From assembly GCA_013698055.1 (NCBI GenBank), contig JACCVS010000586.1:1-5330 (forward strand): a DNA stretch of 5,330 nt, written 5' to 3'. The stretch's first letter is position 1, and every line of letters begins with the position of its first letter. The DNA comes from Acidobacteriota bacterium (GTDB lineage: Bacteria; Acidobacteriota; Blastocatellia; Pyrinomonadales; Pyrinomonadaceae). Under the pieces are notes generated by a model that saw only the letters and a list, made by a program, of their open reading frames with translations, was not told the DNA's origin and ran no database searches. Shown in pieces: positions 1 through 5,330 of the stretch. A program made the position numbers and the translations under genes.

Positions 1-818
1 CCCGTCAGGTGCGTGTTCGGACTGAAATAGATTGAAAGATATGTCTCAAGATGCGTCGCATGAAGGTAGAGAAATTTCAGTGCGCGCGAGTAAAGCGCAG
101 GCGCGAGATGCGCTGACTCTTTGAAGAAATGTAAAGCCCAGAGCCAAGAGATGGCGCGGAAAGAGACTTCGAGGCTGCTCGCCCAGTTGATGCCGAGTTT
201 CGGTGGGTTCTCTTTCATCCATGATTCCAGATGAGCGGCGAAGGTTTCGGCATAGCGCTCGTCGCCGGTATGCCAGTAGGCGCGACCCAGCGTGGCGAAG
301 TATTGATGACGGTTCAATTCCCAGGTGATCTTTTTATCGCCCGCCACCTCAGCATCCAGGTAGTTGATGCGGCTCCAATGCACGAGCGGCGCGCGCTTGT
401 TTGCGACGGGTTCGAGATGCCAGTCCGGAGGATTGCCGAAAGAGAGATCGCGCAGTCCCAGTAAATCGAAATGCCCCTCGGTGATGCGGCGCGCTCGCTC
501 TATCAATGCATCCCGGCTGCTCGCTCCAAAGCGGCGGCGTAACTCCGCGCGCGTCTCTTGCGGGTCGGCGAAAGCGGCGAAGAACCTGTGGGGAGTGCGG
601 GTGCGAAAATGATCGAGCAAGGCTTCAGCAGAGGTGATTGCATGTTCGCCGCGTGGAGTTTCAAGCATCTTGAAAAACTCCACATCGCTGGGCAGACGCG
701 CCCGCGACGACACGCCGAAACGCTCCTCGCGGGCAGCGAGAAACTGCGCGCCTCGCTGGCGCAACTCAGCGAGGCTGCGACCCCGGAGCTTTCCCAATTT
801 TTTGAGAACAGTACTCAT
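1..818 (-). CDS. Heparinase II/III family protein, N-terminal part (cut by left window edge)
   Basis: I translated this frame by hand; it stays open from an ATG at 818 to the left edge, giving 272 codons with no stop. The stretch from about residue 147 to the edge matches the N-terminal alpha-helical (toroid) domain of heparinase II/III proteins: HWSRINYLD at 147-155, WELNRHQ at 166-172, an N-W-A-S-S-L-E segment at 211-217 followed by RAISWLWA, and SPNTHLTG from 267. Known members are polysaccharide lyases acting on uronate-containing glycans, usually 550-700 aa long, so the catalytic and beta-sandwich parts lie outside the window. The N-terminus (MSTVLKKLGKLRGRS) is basic and has no hydrophobic signal peptide, as is common for EPS-locus members. 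The ATG overlaps the stop of the upstream gene as ATGA, and no clear Shine-Dalgarno precedes it, so translational coupling is likely. A role in trimming or turnover of the locus's own polymer is inferred. Family call firm, substrate unknown. Confidence 0.88.
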   Translation of the reverse strand, partial: MSTVLKKLGKLRGRSLAELRQRGAQFLAAREERFGVSSRARLPSDVEFFKMLETPRGEHAITSAEALLDHFRTRTPHRFFAAFADPQETRAELRRRFGASSRDALIERARRITEGHFDLLGLRDLSFGNPPDWHLEPVANKRAPLVHWSRINYLDAEVAGDKKITWELNRHQYFATLGRAYWHTGDERYAETFAAHLESWMKENPPKLGINWASSLEVSFRAISWLWALHFFKESAHLAPALYSRALKFLYLHATHLETYLSIYFSPNTHLT

Positions 819-2224
819 CCCGAAAATGCTTCGCGCAACACGCGCCCTTTCATCTCCGTTTGCACGGGCAGTCCGAGCAGGGTCAGCAGCGTCGGCGCGA
901 TGTCTAAGTTATTAGATTCAGCGATGTGCTCGCCCGGCTTGATCCCCGTTCCGTAAAGCATCATGATTCCCTTCTCGTCGTGACAGCCGGATTTGACCAG
1001 TCCCGTGTTGTAAACCAAATCCTCGAAGCGGAATGAGACATCCTCACCTTTGTGCGGAAAGTAGCAGCGCGACTCGTCCGTCGTCTCGTCGTAGTGGCGC
1101 AGGTTCACAGTGAAACTGTCTTCGAGCGTGTCTATGTAAAACATCGGGCGATCCGGCTCATCAATGTAGGCGGCATTGAGATTATTGAGGACAACTTCTT
1201 TCGACTCCGCCGAATCGGGATAGACGTTGAATTGCCCGGACATGGTCATCAGCGTCTTGACGCGATCCTGTACGTCGAGAATCTCCATCAAGCGTTCCAG
1301 CGAGCGCGGCTGGCCGATGCGCTTCCCCTTCTTGAGCGGGCTAATGAATGGTTTCTGCCCCATACTGGAAGCGACGACGAGGATCGTGTCCTCATCCAGC
1401 AACGAGAGCATGTTCTTTAACAACTCGTCCGCCGAGCGATAGCCGTACTCGATCACTTTTCCGTAATCGCGCACTTCTTCGGGGGAAGTCGGCTGCGGGA
1501 AAATTTCCGGCTGCATGGCTTTCCAGTAAGTGTGCATGTAATGCGCGACGTGGTTAGTATGGAAAGTCGCAAACGCGGGGCGGTGGCGGCGGTACAGGCG
1601 GCTGAAGAAATCGAAATTCACGACGGGCTGCAACGCCACGCGCCGCCAGCGCAAGGTCGCATTGCGGCGCTCGCTCGCGAGTTGGCGCACGATGCGTGTG
1701 ATGCTTGAGGCGCTCAACCCCAATTTCAGCAATTGCGAGCCGAGCTTCGCCTTGAACATCAGCCCGTCCTGATCGGCAGGCAACCGGATAGAACGCGTGT
1801 AGGTCAGGTTCAATTGCTGGATGGGACTCAGCCCCGCGGGAGTGGTCGTCAGATCGGGCGCAAAAGTATCCGGCACATAAAAGCCTTTGACGGGCTGTGG
1901 CGGCCACGAGCAAAGACTGCCATAAACGCCGACGCTCAATCCTTGCTCGTGGCAAATCTCCCAGATACGGGGTGCGCGGATGGTCTCCGGCGGCTGCTGT
2001 AAAAAGAAGACGTTGTGATCTGCCTGCGGACGACCCGTATAAACGGTCGTCCAGGTAATCCAGGGGTCCATCTGCGGCGGTGTGTCCACGCTCATGGGAG
2101 AAGCCCATGTTCCCTCGCTCTTCAGGCGAGCGAAAGTCGGGAGCTTGCCCTGCTCGATCAAAGGATCAATCAGATTCCAGGTCAGTTCGTTCAGCTCAAC
2201 CAGTAATACTTTCTTACGTTCCAT
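815..2224 (-). CDS. Divergent alkaline-phosphatase-superfamily (type I phosphodiesterase/nucleotide pyrophosphatase-like) protein
   Basis: This is a 469-aa protein with an ATG start and a purine-rich RBS. It has the layout of the type I phosphodiesterase branch of the alkaline phosphatase superfamily: an N-terminal strand LLVELNELTW at 7-16 followed by KLPTFARLKSEG, a TG at 63-64 with H70 shortly after, D266 in a helix before the strand TILVV at 280-284, then SGCH at 412-415, TGIKPG at 426-431 and LDIAPTLLTLLGLP at 440-453. The last block is the usual C-terminal signature. Typical enzymes are two-metal phospho- or sulfo-hydrolases. Here several expected ligands appear changed: Asp to N12, the nucleophile region reads PPQMDPWITW at 49-58, a second Asp reads N224 (TNHVAH), and the usual SDHG reads SSMG at 286-289. 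H228 and H415 remain. No signal peptide or membrane segment is evident. It sits between a glycosyltransferase and a heparinase, so a glycan-modifying role is inferred. Fold family is fairly sure; enzymatic activity is doubtful. Confidence 0.85.
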   Translation of the reverse strand: MERKKVLLVELNELTWNLIDPLIEQGKLPTFARLKSEGTWASPMSVDTPPQMDPWITWTTVYTGRPQADHNVFFLQQPPETIRAPRIWEICHEQGLSVGVYGSLCSWPPQPVKGFYVPDTFAPDLTTTPAGLSPIQQLNLTYTRSIRLPADQDGLMFKAKLGSQLLKLGLSASSITRIVRQLASERRNATLRWRRVALQPVVNFDFFSRLYRRHRPAFATFHTNHVAHYMHTYWKAMQPEIFPQPTSPEEVRDYGKVIEYGYRSADELLKNMLSLLDEDTILVVASSMGQKPFISPLKKGKRIGQPRSLERLMEILDVQDRVKTLMTMSGQFNVYPDSAESKEVVLNNLNAAYIDEPDRPMFYIDTLEDSFTVNLRHYDETTDESRCYFPHKGEDVSFRFEDLVYNTGLVKSGCHDEKGIMMLYGTGIKPGEHIAESNNLDIAPTLLTLLGLPVQTEMKGRVLREAFSG

Positions 2225-2234
2225 GCTCTCCGCT

Positions 2235-2239
2235 CTCCT
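2235..2239 (-). promoter_or_regulatory. Shine-Dalgarno for the alkaline-phosphatase-like gene
   Basis: The minus strand reads AGGAG here, 10 nt before the ATG at 2224. A second GGAG at 2228-2231 lies only 3 nt from the ATG and is probably too close. This is the only clear Shine-Dalgarno among the four starts in the window, and it supports the ATG at 2224. It begins right at the edge of the intergenic repeat at 2238-2257. Confidence 0.6.
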
Positions 2240-2257
2240 GCCAAAACGTGTTTCGGC
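2238..2257. repeat. Intergenic direct repeat, copy 1 (downstream of the two glycosyltransferase genes)
   Basis: The plus strand reads CTGCCAAAACGTGTTTCGGC. The other copy at 4747-4764 is identical except that it lacks two bases (AC) in the middle. Both copies have the same orientation, and both lie in short intergenic gaps just upstream of a start codon. In the transcript sense, this copy is preceded by a small potential hairpin (TTCGG 2252-2256 with CCGAA 2264-2268, 7-nt loop), part of which lies in the repeat. Function unknown. Confidence 0.6.
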
Positions 2258-2286
2258 TACAACCCGAAGCTAAAATTACTTTGTGC

Positions 2287-3486
2287 CTATTCCTTGGTGG
2301 GCACACCACCATCGTACACCGCCCGTTCACTCTTGCTCATTGCGGTTTCGCACGACAATTCTTGATAAGCCGCGAGCCACTGGCCGCGCACGGCTTCCCA
2401 TGAATAACGATTAACTTCTTCGCGTGCATGATAGGCAATCTTCATCGCCAGTTCATTATCTTCTAGTAATCGAATGGCTCGGGCGGCCATCGCTTCATAA
2501 TCGCCCTTACGAACAATCATGCCCGTCTCGCCGTCGTTGACGAGAAATGGAATGCCGCCCGCATCCGTCGTCACGACGGGCAGCCCCGCCGCGAATGATT
2601 CCAGAATCGAAAGGGGCATATTGTCAATTTCCGACCCGTTGAGATAGATGTCAGCCTCGCCATACAACTCGGGCATTCTGCCAGGCGCGACGAGGCCAGT
2701 GAACTTTGTCTGGCGCAGATTTAGCTCACCCGCCAGTCTTTCAAGCTCAATGCGCTGGCTGCCATCGCCGACCACCGTCAGGCGCGCATCCGGGAAGCGT
2801 TGCTGCACCAGCGCGAAGGCGCGCAAGACACAGCCGACGTTATAGTGAGGCTCAAGATTGCGGTTCGACAGAAATACCGGGCGCAACAATCGGCGCTCGC
2901 GGAAATGAAAATTTTCCGTCTCGATGTGGTTGAAGATGGGGCGCGTTCGGAGGCCGTAGCGGGCGAAGATTTCCACCAGGTAATTCGACTGAACGATGAT
3001 CGTGTCGGCCAGACGAAGCGTCGGAATCGCGGTGCGTCCCCACCGTTCGAGATGGTCTGCGGCCTGGCCGCTGTGATAATTCAGCACAGTCTTTTTGCCG
3101 TAAAGTTTGGCGACTAAGAGAGCGGGCGTCGGCGAGACTACGAAAGAGAGGTAAGAAGCGGAGTAAATATGTAGCACATCATATTTGCGAACCCGCGCGA
3201 GCAGTGTCATCCAGTAGAGAAACGTCGTCCTGATCGAGCGCACGTACTTGACTGATTGTATTCTCTTCAGCAAACCCGGAAACGGCGGATTGATCGGCAG
3301 AAACGAAACGTCCAGAGAAGGCTCATCTCGCAAGCGCTCAAGCAACCGCGCAGCCTGCACCGACTGTCCGCCAAGAATGTCGAACGAAGGCGCGATGATG
3401 AGAACACGCAGCGGCGGCGTCTCGCCGTTTGTGGCGGGAGCTTCAGCTTGCGCGATTTGTGTATGTTTCTTGCTGCCGTTGTTCAT
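2287..3486 (-). CDS. GT4-like glycosyltransferase (GT-B fold), second of the pair
   Basis: From the ATG at 3486 this encodes 399 aa, a normal length for GT4 retaining glycosyltransferases, which move a sugar from an NDP-sugar to a lipid-linked or glycan acceptor at the cytoplasmic face of the membrane. Using this start, the N-terminal Rossmann domain opens with LRVLIIAPSFDILGG (26-40), with HSG at 138-140. The C-terminal donor-binding domain has SNRNLEP (207-213), VVGDG (238-242) and the nucleotide-sugar segment DNMPLSILESFAAGLPVV (288-305). The usual E-x7-E there reads D288-x7-E296. The frame stays open upstream to a TTG at 3561 that would overlap the previous gene by 29 nt. I prefer the ATG because the added residues look non-domain and neither site has a Shine-Dalgarno. 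The first about 25 residues are polar linker. Donor and acceptor cannot be read from sequence. It ends with TAG 62 nt before the next gene. Confidence 0.9.
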   Translation of the reverse strand: MNNGSKKHTQIAQAEAPATNGETPPLRVLIIAPSFDILGGQSVQAARLLERLRDEPSLDVSFLPINPPFPGLLKRIQSVKYVRSIRTTFLYWMTLLARVRKYDVLHIYSASYLSFVVSPTPALLVAKLYGKKTVLNYHSGQAADHLERWGRTAIPTLRLADTIIVQSNYLVEIFARYGLRTRPIFNHIETENFHFRERRLLRPVFLSNRNLEPHYNVGCVLRAFALVQQRFPDARLTVVGDGSQRIELERLAGELNLRQTKFTGLVAPGRMPELYGEADIYLNGSEIDNMPLSILESFAAGLPVVTTDAGGIPFLVNDGETGMIVRKGDYEAMAARAIRLLEDNELAMKIAYHAREEVNRYSWEAVRGQWLAAYQELSCETAMSKSERAVYDGGVPTKE

Positions 3487-3532
3487 CACTTGGTTCGTGT
3501 CGAAATATTTTCCGTAACGGAGATTCCTTTTG

Positions 3533-4723
3533 CTAAGCGCTTTCGCGGCGCACACCCTCAAGTTTTTGCGCGTGCGCGTCGCGTGTCGTCGTCAGCAACT
3601 GATCGTAGAGGGAGACGGTGCGATTAAGCTGCGCCTCGCACGAAAATTTTTGTTCGACGATTTCTCGCCCACGCTGACCCATGCGGCGCGCTCCCCCCGC
3701 ATCGCGCAGCAGCGCGACGATTCGCGCGGCCATTTGCTCATCGTCACCCGCTGCGACCAGATAACCTGTCTCTCCTTCCACAATGGCCTCGCTCGCGCCG
3801 CCGACACGTGTGGCAACAACCGGACGGCCAGCCGCCATGTATTCCAGAATTGAATTCGAGAATCCTTCGGCGCGCGAGCTTAAGACGCACACGTCTGAGA
3901 TGGCTAGCAAGTCTGCTACCCGGTCGCAGCGCCCTGTCAAGAAAACATCTCGCTCAAGGCCAAGCTCAGCCGCCAGAGCGCGCATCTTGTTTGTCAGCTC
4001 GCCTTCTCCCGCAATCACGAAAGCTGCTTCGGGCACTTCCAGATGCACGCGTCTGGCAGCGCGCAGGAATGTCGGATGATCTTTCACATCGTGTCGCAGG
4101 TTGGCAACAATCGTGACGAAGAGGCGAGCGTCTCCGCGCGGAAGATTGAAATGCTCAAGCGCCTCATCACGGCTGAGGCTCGGCTGAACGCGCCCCAAGT
4201 CCAGCCCGTTATAGACAGTTACAATCCTGGAATCAGTCACGCCTTCAGCCATAAGTTGTTGACGAACAGCTTCCGAGTTAGCGACGATTCGATGAGACAG
4301 GCGATATATCCCGCGCTCGACCTTTTTCTGCGCTTGAGTACGCATCCCTGCGGTCTCGCGGCGCGAACTGATCCGCACGGGCACACGTGCTAACCGAGCG
4401 GCTAGAATGCCGAAAACGTTCGTGTAAAAATCATGTGTCTGCACGACATCAATTTTCTGCTCGCGCATGTACGCGGCTGAGCGGCGAAGCTGAGCCAGCA
4501 TGTTGCGGTCGTAAAAACTCGTCAGAGGGTATTCGGGGATTTCGTTTAAGTTCAGACGCTCAATCTCTTCACGCAACACGCCGCCCCCGTCCAGACACGC
4601 GACGCGCAAACGGTAACGACCACTCTCGCTCAACAGGCGCGCAAGCTGCACCGCCTGGCGCTCGGAGCCGCCCGTGTGAAAGCTGTTGATGAATTGAAGT
4701 ACAGTCTTCAATCGCTTCTCCAT
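3533..4723 (-). CDS. GT4-like glycosyltransferase (GT-B fold), first of the pair
   Basis: This encodes 396 aa from the ATG at 4723; a TTG codon immediately before it is in frame but a less likely start. Numbering from the ATG, the N-terminal domain shows the glycine loop HTGGSERQ at 16-23 and a QTHDFYTN segment at 96-103. The C-terminal donor-binding domain shows YNGLDL (171-176), VANLRHDVKDH (206-216), IAGEGE (237-242) and a complete E-x7-E motif, E286 to E294, in EGFSNSILEYMAAGRPVV. These are standard features of the GT4 family of retaining, metal-independent glycosyltransferases in capsule, EPS and O-antigen loci. No membrane helix is seen, so a soluble or peripheral cytoplasmic enzyme is likely. 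The start has no recognisable Shine-Dalgarno and lies 11 nt after a small perfect hairpin. The gene follows the amidotransferase by 70 nt and precedes the second glycosyltransferase by 46 nt. Sugar specificity is unknown. Confidence 0.92.
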   Translation of the reverse strand: MEKRLKTVLQFINSFHTGGSERQAVQLARLLSESGRYRLRVACLDGGGVLREEIERLNLNEIPEYPLTSFYDRNMLAQLRRSAAYMREQKIDVVQTHDFYTNVFGILAARLARVPVRISSRRETAGMRTQAQKKVERGIYRLSHRIVANSEAVRQQLMAEGVTDSRIVTVYNGLDLGRVQPSLSRDEALEHFNLPRGDARLFVTIVANLRHDVKDHPTFLRAARRVHLEVPEAAFVIAGEGELTNKMRALAAELGLERDVFLTGRCDRVADLLAISDVCVLSSRAEGFSNSILEYMAAGRPVVATRVGGASEAIVEGETGYLVAAGDDEQMAARIVALLRDAGGARRMGQRGREIVEQKFSCEAQLNRTVSLYDQLLTTTRDAHAQKLEGVRRESA

Positions 4724-4734
4724 CAAAGTTTTTA

Positions 4735-4750
4735 GCAGATGTTAATCTGC
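4735..4750. other. Perfect 6-bp hairpin just upstream of the first glycosyltransferase
   Basis: The plus strand has GCAGAT, a 4-nt loop GTTA, and ATCTGC, a perfect inverted repeat. In the transcript the stem ends 11 nt before the ATG at 4723 and is followed by UAAAAACUUUG, with no run of U. It occupies the place where a ribosome-binding site would be expected, and none is seen. It could affect initiation or mRNA stability, or be chance; the stem is short. Its right arm overlaps the intergenic repeat at 4747-4764. Confidence 0.35.
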
Positions 4751-4764
4751 CAAAGTGTTTCGGC
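4747..4764. repeat. Intergenic direct repeat, copy 2 (upstream of the two glycosyltransferase genes)
   Basis: The plus strand reads CTGCCAAAGTGTTTCGGC, matching all bases of the copy at 2238-2257 apart from a 2-nt deletion. In the transcript sense, it also overlaps a small potential hairpin with a 7-nt loop (CGGC 4761-4764 with GCCG 4772-4775), the same arrangement as the other copy although the stem sequence differs. Together the two copies bracket exactly the two glycosyltransferase genes. Function unknown. Confidence 0.6.
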
Positions 4765-4793
4765 CTCTCTCGCCGGTTCAAGCGTCAACGCCC

Positions 4794-5330
4794 TCAGGCG
4801 CAAATAATCTCGGCCTCTTTCTCACGACGAGGCGCATGTTCTTCATCCTGAAATAGCCTGTGCCAGAGTTCGAGCATGAAGAGCGCCCATAATTGCGAGG
4901 AATGATCGCGCCGGTTGCGCTCGTGCTCGTCGAGCAGCAAGTCCACGTAACGCGGCTCGACGTAACCACGCGTGCGTGCGCGCTGGCTGGTCAAAGTTTC
5001 ACGGATGCGCCCGCGTAGTTGACTGTTAATCCACTGCTGAAGAGGAACGCCGAAGCCCTGCTTGGGACGGTCAAGAATCTCCGGCGGCACTAAATCCTGC
5101 ACGGCGCGTTTCAGAATGTGCTTGGTTTCCAGCCCCCTCATCTTCATTGAGGCCGGGATGCGGGTGACGAACTCTATCAGCTTGTGATCCAAGAGCGGGG
5201 CGCGCGTTTCGAGCGAGGCGGCCATGCTCATCCGGTCAACTTTGGTCAGAATGTCGCCCGGTAAGTACGTCTTGCTGTCAATGTAGAGCAGCGCGTCGAG
5301 AGGCTCATTCGTTTGGACGCGAGCGGCGTA
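4794..5330 (-). CDS. asnB: Asparagine synthase (glutamine-hydrolysing)-type amidotransferase, C-terminal part (cut by right window edge)
   Basis: The frame is open from the right edge to TGA at 4794 and gives 178 residues, roughly the last quarter to third of a protein that is usually about 600-650 aa. It is the end of the ATP-dependent synthetase domain: YLPGDILTKVDRMSMAASLE (22-41 of the visible part) followed by TRAPLLDHKLIEF, then TKHILKRAV, then RPKQGFGVPL (88-97), whose lysine at 90 probably matches the conserved active-site lysine, and a closing SSQLWALFMLELWHRLF. The N-terminal glutaminase domain is outside the window. The family activates a carboxylate with ATP and adds ammonia from glutamine. 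In EPS loci, including exosortase-associated ones, members probably amidate a glycan or its decoration rather than make free asparagine. It is the first visible gene of the run and ends 70 nt before the first glycosyltransferase. The symbol is family-level; it may be a specialised EPS amidotransferase. An internal Met codon at 5231 is not the true start, since the domain continues upstream. Confidence 0.9.
   Translation of the reverse strand, partial: YAARVQTNEPLDALLYIDSKTYLPGDILTKVDRMSMAASLETRAPLLDHKLIEFVTRIPASMKMRGLETKHILKRAVQDLVPPEILDRPKQGFGVPLQQWINSQLRGRIRETLTSQRARTRGYVEPRYVDLLLDEHERNRRDHSSQLWALFMLELWHRLFQDEEHAPRREKEAEIICA

Noticed and set aside
558..956. Plus-strand open frame of 132 codons across the heparinase/alkaline-phosphatase-like junction
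   Set aside because: It is antisense to two well-supported genes, has no protein-family feature and crosses the ATGA junction. High GC produces such open frames by chance.
1554..2108. Long minus-strand open frame of 184 codons inside the alkaline-phosphatase-like gene
   Set aside because: It is a shadow frame rich in Arg, Ala, His and Pro with no recognisable motif. It is fully contained in a gene whose own frame carries clear family signatures.
2252..2268. Hairpin TTCGG-7 nt-CCGAA as a rho-independent terminator after the second glycosyltransferase
   Set aside because: The stem is only 5 bp, there is no proper U-tract after it on the minus strand, and an RBS and gene follow at once, so termination here is unlikely.
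3808..4393. Plus-strand open frames (about 100-116 codons) opposite the first glycosyltransferase
   Set aside because: Arg/Ser/Pro-rich antisense shadows of a gene with complete GT4 motifs.
4724..4793. Possible internal promoter (TTGACG and TTGAAC on the minus strand)
   Set aside because: No -10-like hexamer lies at 16-18 nt from either candidate, so there is no support beyond a chance -35 match.
4794..5231. A separate 145-aa gene starting at the Met codon at 5231
   Set aside because: The frame continues upstream to the window edge with conserved asparagine-synthase sequence (YLPGDILTKVDR), so this Met is internal.
1..5330. Mobile elements, CRISPR arrays, tRNA or rRNA genes
   Set aside because: I saw no transposase-like protein, no terminal inverted repeats, no regularly spaced repeats and no RNA-gene signature. 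The only notable repeat is the intergenic pair reported above.

Overview
The window looks like the interior of a bacterial exopolysaccharide (EPS) / cell-surface glycan biosynthesis locus. All five recognisable genes lie on the minus strand and read from high to low coordinates. In transcription order they are: the C-terminal end of an asparagine synthase-type amidotransferase (4794-5330, cut by the right edge), a GT4-like glycosyltransferase (3533-4723), a second GT4-like glycosyltransferase (2287-3486), a divergent alkaline-phosphatase-superfamily protein (815-2224), and the N-terminal part of a heparinase II/III family protein (1-818, cut by the left edge). About 97% of the window is coding. 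The gaps are 70, 46 and 62 nt, followed by a 4-nt ATGA overlap, so one transcript is likely. I see no convincing promoter or rho-independent terminator, no tRNA or rRNA, no transposase and no CRISPR.

The GC content is moderate to high (mid-50s percent by eye). The gene set (AsnB-like amidotransferase, GT4 enzymes, alkaline-phosphatase-like protein, heparinase) resembles EPS loci of Acidobacteriota, and less specifically those of Proteobacteria with exosortase-type EPS systems. An acidobacterial origin is an inference from gene content and protein style. No marker gene in the window proves it.

Working model: the two glycosyltransferases add sugars to a lipid-linked repeat unit in the cytoplasm. 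The amidotransferase may amidate a uronic acid or peptide-like decoration. The heparinase-type lyase would act on uronate-containing glycan for trimming or turnover. The alkaline-phosphatase-like protein has the fold-level signature of the family, but several of its canonical metal and nucleophile positions are substituted, so its chemistry is open.

Two observations deserve most attention. The first is the substituted active site of the protein at 815-2224. The second is a near-identical 18/20-nt direct repeat in two intergenic gaps (2238-2257 and 4747-4764), which exactly brackets the pair of glycosyltransferase genes.
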